A stretch of DNA of 64,000 bases. Source: Phaeobacter sp. J2-8. Lineage in GTDB: Bacteria; Pseudomonadota; Alphaproteobacteria; Rhodobacterales; Rhodobacteraceae. Position 1 is the first letter of the stretch, and every line of letters starts with the position of its first letter. The position numbers and the translations under genes are program-made. The notes under the pieces are model-generated. The model was not told where the DNA came from and did no database searches. It saw nothing but the letters and a program-made list of their open reading frames with translations. Below are positions 26,988-35,582 of this stretch, piece by piece. Location of the stretch: contig NZ_JALIEC010000001.1 in NCBI RefSeq assembly GCF_022867865.1, positions 1,098,501 to 1,162,500 of the forward strand. Reading direction: 5' to 3'.

Positions 26988-27851
26988 TTAGCCCCGAACC
27001 TCGGTCAGGAGCTGGCCGATGTGATCGGAAATGTCACGGGCGGGCACACTGGCCTCGCGCACGAGATGGTCAAAATGGGTTGTGATCGCCCGCACCCGGT
27101 CGACATGGCGAAACGTCAGATAGTTGCTGCCAAGATAGATCACCGCCTGAAGCGGGCCAAATATGGTCAGCGGCGCGGAATAGAGCCTGCGGGCGTCAAA
27201 CAACGACATCCGCAAACGGGGATAGAGCTGGCGGGTCAAACGCTGCAGGCGCTCCAATTGTTCCAGCCGCACATCCAGCGCCAGCCCGGCGTAATATCCG
27301 GTGGCCCGGGCAAAACTGTCGATCTCGTACAATGGCACCGCCATTTCGTAATCCGAGGCTGAGTCGCGCATCCAGTCCAGCCGCTCGTTCGAGGCGGTGA
27401 TCGCCTGTTCGGCTGTGCGTCCAAGGTGCGGCGTGAATTCCCACGACAGCACCGCGCGGGTTTTCAACATGTCGGGCAGGGCGGTGGGCACATGGCGGAT
27501 CTTGTAGCCGTCGGCCTCGCGGTGCCAATCGAAAATCTGCTCATCCACCAGGGCGCGCGGCGCTTTGGTGATGTGAAAGGCATTGGCGACGATATGGGCC
27601 GCGCTTTCCGGGCGATCAGACAGCCCCAGAAGCCAATCGGCGGACACCCCCAGCGCGCGGGCGCATTCCGCCACGACCTGGGCGTTGGGCAGGCGCGCCC
27701 CGGACCCGGACAAAAGCTGGGACACTGTGGATCGGTCGACGCCGATGTCGCGTGACAGGGCGCTTTGGTTTGATCCGGCGCGGGTCATCGCCTCTTCCAA
27801 TCGGCTGCGGAACAGGTGGGCACGGTCACGTTTGTCGATTTTTGTGTTCAT
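26988..27851 (-). CDS. XRE-family regulator with C-terminal effector region
   Basis: 287 residues. The N-terminal Cro/C1-type HTH (about residues 12-75) contains QSALSRDIGVDRSTVSQLLS and ends ALGVSADWLLGLSDRPE. The remaining 210 residues form an unassigned domain (HREADGYKIRHVPTALPDML and RLTRQLYPRLRMSLFDARRL). It may bind a small ligand or oligomerise. Convergent with the EamA gene. The divergent neighbour is the small DUF2061 gene at 27959. Confidence 0.83.
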   Translation of the reverse strand: MNTKIDKRDRAHLFRSRLEEAMTRAGSNQSALSRDIGVDRSTVSQLLSGSGARLPNAQVVAECARALGVSADWLLGLSDRPESAAHIVANAFHITKAPRALVDEQIFDWHREADGYKIRHVPTALPDMLKTRAVLSWEFTPHLGRTAEQAITASNERLDWMRDSASDYEMAVPLYEIDSFARATGYYAGLALDVRLEQLERLQRLTRQLYPRLRMSLFDARRLYSAPLTIFGPLQAVIYLGSNYLTFRHVDRVRAITTHFDHLVREASVPARDISDHIGQLLTEVRG

Positions 27852-27958
27852 GTGGTGACAATTATCACGGATGCTGAATTTTGTTAATCACATTCAGAAT
27901 GTTCCCCAACCATTGCGCCCAGTAGCAAGGAGGCACAGCACAACAACAGGAGGATGCA

Positions 27959-28162
27959 ATGGAAACCAAGCAACGCACATTGGTAAAAGGGGTTCTTTGG
28001 ATCTTGATGGGTTTGGTGGTGATGAGCCTTGTGGGCATCGCATTCACCGGGTCAATGGCGGTTGGTGGCACAATGGCGCTGGTCAATTCCGGCATCGGCT
28101 TTGTCACCTATGTGCTTTACGAACGGCTTTGGGCCGGAATTGGCTGGGGGCGCCGCGCCTGA
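27959..28162 (+). CDS. DUF2061 small membrane protein
   Basis: 67 residues with AGGAGG seven bases before the ATG. Two hydrophobic helices (residues about 10-32 and 36-55) match DUF2061: TLVKGVLWILMGLVVMSLVG and LVNSGIGFVTYVLYERLWAG. Inner membrane, function unknown. Independent of the next EamA gene by 60 bp, but on the same strand. Confidence 0.85.
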   Translation: METKQRTLVKGVLWILMGLVVMSLVGIAFTGSMAVGGTMALVNSGIGFVTYVLYERLWAGIGWGRRA

Positions 28163-28221
28163 TCGCGTCGTTCCGGCGATAAGCCTCTGGCCTATCGCGC
28201 GGTTTCTGCGCAGATAGGCGC

Positions 28222-29121
28222 ATGGACCTTTGGATATTCGTGACCCTTGCAGCGGCTTTTTTTCAAACGCTGCGTTTCATACTGCAAAAACACCTCAGCG
28301 CCGCCGCCCTGTCTGCGGCGGGGGCGACATTTGCGCGGTTTGTCTATTCCGCGCCATTGGTGGCGCTTGGGGTCGCGGCCTATCTCTGGATCGGGGACAC
28401 AGCGCTGCCAGCGATTTCTGCCCGGTTCTGGCCTTATGCCATTGCTGGCGGGGTGTCGCAGATCCTTGCGACGGTCTGTGTCGTCATGCTGTTCAAATCG
28501 CGCAATTTCGCGGTTGGCATCACCTTCAAGAAAACCGAGGTCATCCAAACCGTATTGGTTGGACTGGTGGTCTTGGGCGAAGGGGTGTCGCCGTTGGGAT
28601 TTGGCGCAATCCTGGTTGGTCTGATCGGGGTTTTGGTGTTGTCGGTCACGCCGGACACCGCCGTGTCATGGCGCAATCTGGGCAATCGCGCCGTGGCGCT
28701 GGGGCTGACGTCGGGGCTGTTTTTTGCCATTTCCGGCGTCACCTATCGCGGGGCCACTCTGGAAATCGCCAGCGATGATCCCCTGTTGCGCGCTGGTGTG
28801 GCCCTGGCGATTGTCACTGCGATGCAAACCTGCGCCATGGCGGTCTGGTTGGGCTGGCGCGAGCCGGGCGAAGTGGCGCGCGTTTTGCGCGTGTGGCGCA
28901 TTGCGGGGCTGGTTGGGGTGACGTCGATGTTGGGGTCACTTGGGTGGTTCACGGCCTTCACCCTGCAAAACGCGGCTTACGTGAATGCCCTGGGGCAGGT
29001 GGAATTGGTGTTTTCCATTCTTGCGACCGTGTTCGTGTTTCGGGAAAAGATTTCCAGCCGCGAGATGCTGGGCATTTCGTTTCTGGCGGTGTCGATTCTG
29101 GCGCTGGTGATGGTGGCCTAG
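28222..29121 (+). CDS. DMT-superfamily EamA transporter
   Basis: 299 residues, ten hydrophobic helices, two EamA repeats. The first repeat contains FFQTLRFILQKHLSAAALSA and the loop FKSRNFAVGITFKKTEVIQT. The second ends with LGQVELVFSILATVFVFREK, a conserved EamA feature. Unrelated in detail to the EamA gene at 26073. Substrate unknown. Converges with the NUDIX gene. Confidence 0.85.
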   Translation: MDLWIFVTLAAAFFQTLRFILQKHLSAAALSAAGATFARFVYSAPLVALGVAAYLWIGDTALPAISARFWPYAIAGGVSQILATVCVVMLFKSRNFAVGITFKKTEVIQTVLVGLVVLGEGVSPLGFGAILVGLIGVLVLSVTPDTAVSWRNLGNRAVALGLTSGLFFAISGVTYRGATLEIASDDPLLRAGVALAIVTAMQTCAMAVWLGWREPGEVARVLRVWRIAGLVGVTSMLGSLGWFTAFTLQNAAYVNALGQVELVFSILATVFVFREKISSREMLGISFLAVSILALVMVA

Positions 29122-29141
29122 GGGCCGTCAGGGCCGCATCA

Positions 29142-29845
29142 TCACGATGGCATCGGCTGGCCCCGCAGGCGCAGAAACAGGCTTTGTTCATCGTCATTGC
29201 GGAAAAACGGCACCGATTTCGGCGGCGCCGGATCATCAAGGCGTGCGGCGACCTCAGCCAGAACGACCTCGGTGATGAACGGCAGATCCAGGGCGCGCAC
29301 CTCGTCCAGCGCGGCCCAATGCAGGTGGCTAAGCTCGTCACAGGCGGCAGAGAAATCATCAAGATCCGAAGCGATGTCACCGGCATCAATCAAAAAGAAA
29401 CGCGCATCAAAGCGGCGCGGACGGCCCGGGGGTGTGATGGCCCGAAACACGAATTGCAGCGGCGCTGCATCCGGCAGCAGGCCCTGCTTGGCAAAGGCCT
29501 GCCATTCGTCGGGCGCATCGCCGTGCCATTTTCCGGGCAAGCCCAGCAGCAGGCCGGTTTCTTCCCATAATTCACGGATCGCCGCCGCGCCGATGGCGTG
29601 GGTGCGGTCGTCTTCACAATCCTCGCGCAGGCGGTCCACGCAGGGCAGGGCAAGCGGCCGCGCCAGCGGCACATCGCCGTCCGCCGCATCAACCGCCCCC
29701 CGGGGAAGACGAATTTATTCGGCATAAAGGCCGCCTTGTCTCCACGCTGGCCCATCAACACCTTGGGCGCAGTCGTGCGGTCGCGCAGCACGATAACCGT
29801 GGCGGCATCCCGAATGCGGGTCTTGTCGGTGGTGGTGCTGTCCAT
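29142..29845 (-). CDS. NUDIX hydrolase (frameshifted)
   Basis: Two overlapping frames together encode one NUDIX protein of about 234 residues. The first (from the ATG at 29845) reads [20 protein letters not shown] to NKFVFPGG. After that, similarity continues in the next frame with [20 protein letters not shown] and the Nudix box [15 protein letters not shown]. The switch is inside a run of six C (29696-29701); a seventh would restore one frame. NUDIX enzymes hydrolyse nucleoside diphosphates linked to another moiety, and this longer subgroup may act on CoA or ADP-ribose-like compounds. It follows the DUF983 gene by 12 bases, so the two are probably one operon. Confidence 0.85.
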
Positions 29846-29857
29846 CCTGTCCCCTTA

Positions 29858-30317
29858 TTAGGGGCCGGTGGCCCCAATACGCCCGTCCACGGGCGTGTCA
29901 TCGTCCTGCCGGCCAAAGCCATGCATGCGCTTCACCCATTGATAGGCGACAACCGCGCCTTTGAGTTCTGGGTAGAAGATAAAGCGACAGCGCGACGCTT
30001 CCAACGGCAAAGATCGTGAACAACATCATCGGATCCGGGCGATAGGCCGTAAAGGCCACCAGCAGCAGCGGTGCCATCAAATGCCCGACAATCAGGATCG
30101 TCAGATAGGCCGGCCCATCGTCGGCGCGATGGTGATGCAGCGGCTCGCGGCAGACCACACAGGTGTCACGCACTTTCAGATAGCCTGACAGCAGCGGACC
30201 GTTGCCGCACTTGGGGCATTTGCACCGCCACCCTTTCCAGAGCGTCGGCCAAAGATCGCGTTCCGCAGCGGGTTTGGCGGCGGGCGTGTTCATGTCTTCG
30301 AGGTGAACTGTCGTCAT
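29858..30317 (-). CDS. DUF983 zinc-ribbon membrane protein (frameshifted)
   Basis: Start taken at the ATG at 30317 (GGAG upstream), giving 152 residues after repair. Two CxxC pairs (CKCPKCGNG and CVVCREP) form a likely zinc ribbon. Two hydrophobic helices follow (YLTILIVGHLMAPLLLVAFT and LFTIFAVGSVALSLYLLPR). The straight frame ends in non-family sequence. Reading in the other frame after LLPR gives LKGAVVAYQWVKRMHGFGRQ and a stop at 29858, matching DUF983. A surplus T in the TT at 29966-29967 explains it. Function unknown. Confidence 0.82.
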
Positions 30318-30526
30318 CGTGTCATTCTCCAATGCGGCAACCCTAGGCCAGGTTCGACGTAATGGACATGCGGCAAAACATACGTGTGGTGGCATGTCGC
30401 GGTCACGCCCTCGTGATCAAAAAATTTTCCAACCCTGCGACGGAACCGGCAGTACCACGCGTTTGACTGTCAGATCGCGGGCCAAACGGGCCATGTGATC
30501 AATACAGGAAACGAAAGGAAACCAAG

Positions 30527-31231
30527 ATGAGCAAGACACGCAGCACACTGATCGGATCGGTCCTCGTCGCCGCGATTGCGCTCAGCGTTCCGGCAACTGG
30601 CGCGCTGGCCAAAGGCGGCGATCATGGCCGCATGGGCGGCTTTCATGGCGCGGCCGGAATGACGTTTGAGGATTTCGATCTTGATAGCGACGGCAGCCTG
30701 ACCAAGGAAGAGCTGAAGAACATCGCGCAGGTCCGCTTCAACAAGTTGGACAGCGATGGCGATGGTCAGTTGAGCGCCGCCGAGCTTGAAGCCGCAGCGG
30801 AGGCGAAACGCGCCGCGCGCTTCACCCGCATGATCGACCGGATGGACAGCGACGGCAACGGCACGCTGAGCGCCGAAGAAATGCAGGCCGGTCAGGACAA
30901 GATGCGCAAGGGCGGCAAACAGGGCCGTGAACATGCGCGCGGCAAAAACGATGAACGCGGCAAAGATCACCGCATGGGCAAACGTGACGGCGAGCACCGT
31001 GGTGAATACCGGGGCGAGCACCGTGGCGAAATGCGCGGCGGCGAAATGCGCGGCGGCGACCGTCAGGACCGTCGTGAAGCCCGCGGCGAACAACGCTTTG
31101 AGCGGATGTTTGCGCTGGTAGATGTCGACGGCAATGGCACGATTTCGAAAGAAGAATTCGACTCTGCCAAGACCCGGCTGGAAGCCGCACGCGGTGGAAA
31201 ACAAGGTCAACCGGCCCCCGCGGCCGAGTGA
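30527..31231 (+). CDS. Exported EF-hand protein
   Basis: 234 residues. Sec signal peptide, residues 1-28 (cleavage after ALA). Four canonical 12-residue EF loops: D51-E62, D75-E86, D107-E118 and D199-E210, each with Asp at 1, 3 and 5, Gly at 6 and Glu at 12. Between loops 3 and 4 (about 127-187) lies a low-complexity stretch of Arg, Gly, Glu and His with repeated HRGE/MRGGE units. It is likely a periplasmic Ca2+-binding protein; the His-rich insert might also bind transition metals. The sigma factor operon follows after a strong terminator hairpin. Confidence 0.88.
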   Translation: MSKTRSTLIGSVLVAAIALSVPATGALAKGGDHGRMGGFHGAAGMTFEDFDLDSDGSLTKEELKNIAQVRFNKLDSDGDGQLSAAELEAAAEAKRAARFTRMIDRMDSDGNGTLSAEEMQAGQDKMRKGGKQGREHARGKNDERGKDHRMGKRDGEHRGEYRGEHRGEMRGGEMRGGDRQDRREARGEQRFERMFALVDVDGNGTISKEEFDSAKTRLEAARGGKQGQPAPAAE

Positions 31232-31281
31232 TCCCGTGATAGGAAGGCGGTTGATTGCATCCCGGCCGTCTTCCTGGTCCG

Positions 31282-31310
31282 CGTCTCTTCCCGCATCGCG
31301 GGGAGAGACG
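31282..31310 (+). terminator. Strong hairpin after the EF-hand gene
   Basis: CGTCTCTTCCCGC and GCGGGGAGAGACG form a 13-bp stem (one G-T pair) around ATC, 50 bases after the EF-hand stop. Only TTC follows, so efficient intrinsic termination is uncertain. Confidence 0.55.
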
Positions 31311-31388
31311 TTCAATGGGTGATGCAGGGGATATGCCAGAGGAACTCTGCCATTCCCAAGAGACATAAAAGAGTTTAGCCACCGGGAC

Positions 31389-31982
31389 ATGCACATGCCT
31401 CTGGATGCACATAACGGGGTCGGGGACGAAGCGCTTTTGGTGCTTTACGCCAATGGTGACGCCGCCGCAGCACGGGAACTGACCCTTCGGTTGACGCCGC
31501 GGGTTTTTGGTCAGGCGTTGCGCATGCTGGGCGACAGGGCCGAGGCCGAGGATGTGACCCAGGACGCGCTGATGCGCCTGTGGAAAATCGCCCCGGACTG
31601 GCGTCAGGGCGAGGCCCAGGTGACAACATGGCTGTGGCGGGTGGTGGCCAATCTGGCGACCGATCGCCTGCGCAAACGTCGCCGTGTCGCGCCGCTGGAA
31701 GATGCCGGGGAACCGGCGGATGAAACCGCCAGCGCAGAGGCACAGATGCAAACGGCGTCGCGCCGCGCCGCATTGGCCGGGGCCCTGGCCGAATTGCCGG
31801 ATCGGCAACGCCAGGCGGTAGAGCTGAGGCATTTCGAGGGGTTGGGTAACCCCGAGATCGCCGCCATACTGAAGATTAGCGTGGACGCTGTAGAAAGCCT
31901 GACCGCGCGCGGCAGACGGGCGCTTGCCCGTGCGCTGAAGGGCCGGAAGGCAGAACTGGGGTATACCGATGACGAGGTCTGA
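31389..31982 (+). CDS. ECF-type RNA polymerase sigma factor
   Basis: 197 residues (an alternative ATG is at 31395). The sigma-2 region contains RVFGQALRMLGDRAEAEDVT and QDALMRLWKIAP. The sigma-4 region contains LPDRQRQAVELRHFEGLGNP and EIAAILKISVDAVESLTARG. It is an ECF sigma of the RpoE-like class. The downstream gene overlaps its end and is a likely anti-sigma. The third gene encodes a periplasmic metal-sensor-like protein, so the operon may respond to envelope or metal stress (inference). Confidence 0.92.
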   Translation: MHMPLDAHNGVGDEALLVLYANGDAAAARELTLRLTPRVFGQALRMLGDRAEAEDVTQDALMRLWKIAPDWRQGEAQVTTWLWRVVANLATDRLRKRRRVAPLEDAGEPADETASAEAQMQTASRRAALAGALAELPDRQRQAVELRHFEGLGNPEIAAILKISVDAVESLTARGRRALARALKGRKAELGYTDDEV

Positions 31983-32361
31983 AACCAACCGCGACGACAT
32001 CTTTCTCGATGCGCTTTTTCAGGAAGAGCGCGCGGCACGCAATGCCGACATGCCGGAGGTTTCGGCGGATTTGTTGGCGCGGGTGTTGGGCGATGCGGAA
32101 ACGATACAGGCCGGATTTGACAATGCGCCCCTGCCAGAGCGCAAACCCGTCGCCCCGCGCCCCGGTTTCTGGGCGCAGGTCAGTGCCGCGATTGGCGGCT
32201 GGCCGGCGCTGGCGGGGCTGGTGACCGCTTCGGTATGTGGCCTATGGCTGGGGATCAGCCCGCCTTCGGGTCTGAGTGACACGGCGGCACTTTATTACAC
32301 CGACGAATTGGCGATGTTCGACCCGATGTCGGGGTTCGATTTTGACCTGGAGGAAGGTTGA
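31969..32361 (+). CDS. Putative anti-sigma factor, single-pass membrane
   Basis: 130 residues. The ATG overlaps the sigma gene end by 14 bases. A charged cytosolic N-terminus of about 70 residues (RDDIFLDALFQEERAARNAD) is followed by one hydrophobic helix (WPALAGLVTASVCGLWLGIS) and a short acidic tail. No zinc-binding HxxxCxxC motif is present, so it is not a ZAS-type anti-sigma. Assignment rests on gene order, overlap and topology. Confidence 0.6.
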   Translation: MTRSETNRDDIFLDALFQEERAARNADMPEVSADLLARVLGDAETIQAGFDNAPLPERKPVAPRPGFWAQVSAAIGGWPALAGLVTASVCGLWLGISPPSGLSDTAALYYTDELAMFDPMSGFDFDLEEG

Positions 32362-32363
32362 TC

Positions 32364-32894
32364 ATGGCAAATGACACCGGGAAATCCGGGCAAACCGGTC
32401 AGGCCAGCAACGACACCAAACCCCGGCGGATGTCGTTGGGGCTGCGGGTTGTGTTCTTTATGTCGCTGGCGCTGAATCTGGCGATTGCCGGGATCGTGGC
32501 GGGCTTTGTCTTGCGCGGCGGCCCGGATCGGGACGGGCCGAAACATATCCGCGATGTTGTTGCCCCCTATACCCAGGCGCTGAGCAAGGAAGACCGCCGC
32601 GAGCTGGGCCGCAAGTTTTTCCGCGAAGCGCGGGCGGGGCTAAGCCGCGAGGAGCTTCATGCGCGCATCCGGGCAGAATATAACGAGGCGTTGGATCTAT
32701 TGCGCACCGAACCATTTGACCGAAACGGGTTTGGCGCGGTTCTGGAACGCCAGAACACCCGCGCCGAAGACCGCAACCGCAAGGGGCAGGCGTTTCTGAT
32801 TGAGCATGTGGCGGGGATGAGCGCGGCGGAAAGGGCGGCATATGCCGCGCGGGTCGCCGAAGCGCTGGAACGTGGAAAACGCGACCGCAAATAA
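32364..32894 (+). CDS. Spy/CpxP-like periplasmic heavy-metal sensor protein
   Basis: 176 residues from the ATG at 32364. One N-terminal hydrophobic helix (residues about 27-48, GLRVVFFMSLALNLAIAGIV) anchors a helical periplasmic domain. This contains SKEDRRELGRKFFREARAGL and FGAVLERQNTRAEDRNRKGQ, typical of the periplasmic heavy-metal sensor/LTXXQ superfamily. Three bases separate it from the preceding stop, so it is the third gene of the sigma operon. Confidence 0.82.
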   Translation: MANDTGKSGQTGQASNDTKPRRMSLGLRVVFFMSLALNLAIAGIVAGFVLRGGPDRDGPKHIRDVVAPYTQALSKEDRRELGRKFFREARAGLSREELHARIRAEYNEALDLLRTEPFDRNGFGAVLERQNTRAEDRNRKGQAFLIEHVAGMSAAERAAYAARVAEALERGKRDRK

Positions 32895-32987
32895 CGCGAC
32901 TGCAAATAGCGTGGCTGTAAATATGCGAACCGCGCGCATCGGTTGATTTTGGGCTGTGCTGTCAGGCTGTGATTTCAGGCCATGAAT

Positions 32988-34420
32988 TCAGGCCGCAGGG
33001 CGGCTCAATTCTACCTGATTGCGGCCATGGGCCTTGGCCTCGTACAGGGCGCCATCCGCGCGGTGCAGCAAGGTTTCCGCCCGCATGTCCGAAGTCATGT
33101 GGCATGCATCGCCGTCGGCAAACGGGCTGGTGTCGGGAATGGCCATGGTCACCCCGATGGACACCGTAATCGGGATCGGCAGATCGTGTTTGGGCAGATA
33201 AAAAGGCTTGTCCGCCACTGCCGAGCGGAGCCGATGCGCGGCGGATTGCGCCGTGGTCCCGGAGGTGTCGGGCATGGCGATCAGGAATTCCTCACCGCCG
33301 ATCCGTGCCACCAGATCCACGGCCCGCAGTTGGGCGCGAAATCGGTTCGCCACTTCGGCCAGCACCGCATCGCCGGCGGCGTGGCCAAATTGATCGTTGA
33401 CCTGTTTGAAATGGTCGAGATCCGCCACCATAAGCGCAAAGGGCCGCCCCAGCCGTTTGGCACGTTCGGCAATACGGGCCACATGCGGCAATGCATACCG
33501 GCGGTTGTACAGCCCTGTCAGCGGGTCTGTGACCGCCGCCCGCAGTCCCTCGCGCACGGTGCTGCGCAACCGGTCCGACATGCGTTTGCGTGCCACCAAA
33601 CGATCCGTGCGCAGGGCAATTTCATCGACCGAAATTTGCTGTGGCGCGACATCATCCGCCCCCAGATCCAATGCGGCGGCCGCAACCTGGCCATGGGGAT
33701 CAGAGGTCAGGACAAGAATGCCGGAATACCTGGTGCTGGCGCGGGCGCGCAAATTGGGCAGGATCTGAAGATCGGCCTCGGGATCGTCATCGCCAAGCGA
33801 CACCACCAAGGCATCTGGCGCGACGATATTATGCCCGTTTGTGTCCGGTCCATTGTGAAAGACGTCGCGCGGCGACAACAGATCCACCCGATGCGGCACG
33901 ATCGCCCGCAGGGCTGCCATGCGGCCAGGCCACGCCACGGCGATTGACGGCCATCACACCAATCTTGGCGGGTGCATCAAACGAGGACTGTATTTCCGCC
34001 AGCCCCAGGGCGCGATGGGTGCTTTCGCGCATCCGCAGTTCCGTGGCGGTTTCCTGTGCACGTGACAACGACCGCAACCGCGCCAGCAAAAGCGCATCAC
34101 AACAGGGTTGTTCCAGAATAGCGCTGGCCCCTGCTGCCAGAATCTCAAGCCGGAATTCGGCCCCGGTCTCGATTGTCTGAACGATGATCGGGCAATTTTC
34201 GGTGGCCGACAATTTGCGGAATTCGCGACACAACTGCGCGGCCGGCATATCGTTTGACCCGCCAAGGATAATCAAGGACGGCGGGCTGCGGCGCACCCGC
34301 TCCAGCGCCTCTGCTCCGGTGACGGCCTGAGATACTTGGTAAAAGGCGGCTGCAAGTTTTACCTTCAGCACGATACGGTTGGTCGCAACCGAAATCGACA
34401 ATGAGAATTTCACGCGCCAT
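32988..34420 (-). CDS. PleD-like REC-REC-GGDEF regulator (two apparent frameshifts)
   Basis: Three frame segments make one protein of about 476 residues. It starts at 34420 as MAREILIVDF, then shifts near 34389 to VATNRIVLKVKLAAAFYQV, then near 33928 to GRMAALRAIVPHRVDLLS, and runs on to the end. The layout is a degenerate receiver (expected DD is DF; the expected LD phosphoacceptor is LIILGGSNDMP), a second receiver-like domain, then GGDEF with TDPLTGLYNRR, active site GGEEF and I-site RAVD. It should make c-di-GMP, but control by phosphorylation of receiver 1 is unlikely. The breaks need one surplus base each. Divergent from DUF3572. Confidence 0.85.
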
Positions 34421-34512
34421 TGTGTAACCTCACCTTTGAACAAAACTTTCCTTATCTTTTTGTTTGGAAGTGTTAACAAATCCTTTCCGCAATTCATAAA
34501 TGGAGTCTTAAC

Positions 34513-34797
34513 ATGGCTTTTTCGCGGGAAACCGCCGAAACACTGGCGCTACGGGCGTTGTCCTGGCTGGTCACAGAGGACGATTTGGTCGGCGTCTTCC
34601 TGGGATCCAGCGGCATGGACGAAAAAGATTTGCGCGAAAGCGCCGGCGATCCAGAGTTTTTAGGATCAGTTTTGGACTTTATCTTGATGGATGATGCTTG
34701 GATCATTCGGTTTTGTGATGGTCAAAACCTGCCTTATGATCACGTGCGACTGGCGCGTGCCGCGCTTCCGGGTGGGGAACAGATACATTGGACGTGA
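34513..34797 (+). CDS. DUF3572 protein
   Basis: 94 residues, AETLALRALSWLVTEDDLVG at the N-terminus and FILMDDAWIIRFCDGQNLPY in the second half, both typical of DUF3572. Cytosolic, function unknown. Its stop overlaps the GTG start of the HAD gene (GTGA). The pleD-like gene is divergent; close linkage of DUF3572 with pleD is common in alphaproteobacteria. Confidence 0.88.
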   Translation: MAFSRETAETLALRALSWLVTEDDLVGVFLGSSGMDEKDLRESAGDPEFLGSVLDFILMDDAWIIRFCDGQNLPYDHVRLARAALPGGEQIHWT

Positions 34798-35515
34798 CGC
34801 GCAGACGCAATATCGCCGCCATATGTTTTGACAAGGATGGCACCCTGTTCCACTTCTCGGCCACCTGGGATCATTGGGCTGGCGGGGTGATTGATGCGCT
34901 GGCGACCGATGCTTCGGGCCGTCGTGACGAAGGGCGTCGCGACGCACTGGCCGCAGCGGCGCGGTATGATCTGGCGGGGCGGACCTTTTTGCCCGACAGC
35001 CCGATTATCGCAGGCACCAACCGGCAAGCAGCGGAATGCATTGCCGCCGTCCTGCCGGAGCGGGATGTCGATGATATCGAGTTCTATTTGATGCAAAGCG
35101 CGCTTGATGCGCCGGTGCAGGAGGCGGTGCCGTTGGACCCCTATCTGGCGGGGCTGAGAGAGCAGGGATTTCGGCTTGGTGTCGTGACCAATGACACCAA
35201 GGCCGGGGCGTTGGCGCATCTTGGCGCAGTGGGCGTCACCGGGCGGTTTGACTTCATCGCCGGATTTGACAGCGGCCATGGCGCCAAGCCGGAGCCAGAG
35301 CCGCTTTTGGCCTTTGCCACTGCGGTGGATGTCCCGCCCGACAGGGTCGTGATGGTCGGCGACAGCACCCATGATCTTCTGTCCGGGCGCCGCGCGGCAT
35401 GGTCTGTGTCGGGGTGTTGACCGGCCCGGCCAAACGGGCCGAGCTTTTGCCTTATGCGGATGTGGTGCTGGACGATATTGGCGCCTTGCCGGGGTGGCTT
35501 GCCGCGCCCGAGTGA
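34794..35515 (+). CDS. HAD-superfamily phosphatase (frameshifted near C-terminus)
   Basis: The GTG at 34794 overlaps the previous stop. HAD motifs: CFDKDGTLF (nucleophile Asp), VVTNDTKAG (motif 2 Thr), GAKPEPEP (motif 3 Lys) and VMVGDSTHDLLSGRRA (motif 4). The uninterrupted frame stops early at 35420. In the next frame the sequence continues as GMVCVGVLTGPAKRAELLPY up to the TGA at 35513-35515, giving 240 residues, a normal phosphoglycolate-phosphatase-like length. One missing G in the GG at 35396-35397 explains it. Substrate unknown. Confidence 0.85.
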
Positions 35516-35582
35516 GCGGGGCAAATCAGCGTGAGCAGGGCGCACCGTGTGCGCAAACGGGGGGGGGCGGTCCAAGCGCGCC

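Noticed and set aside
30909-31090. Tandem repeats in the EF-hand gene as a CRISPR or VNTR
   Set aside because: These are coding HRGE/MRGGE low-complexity units of a few codons, without spacers.
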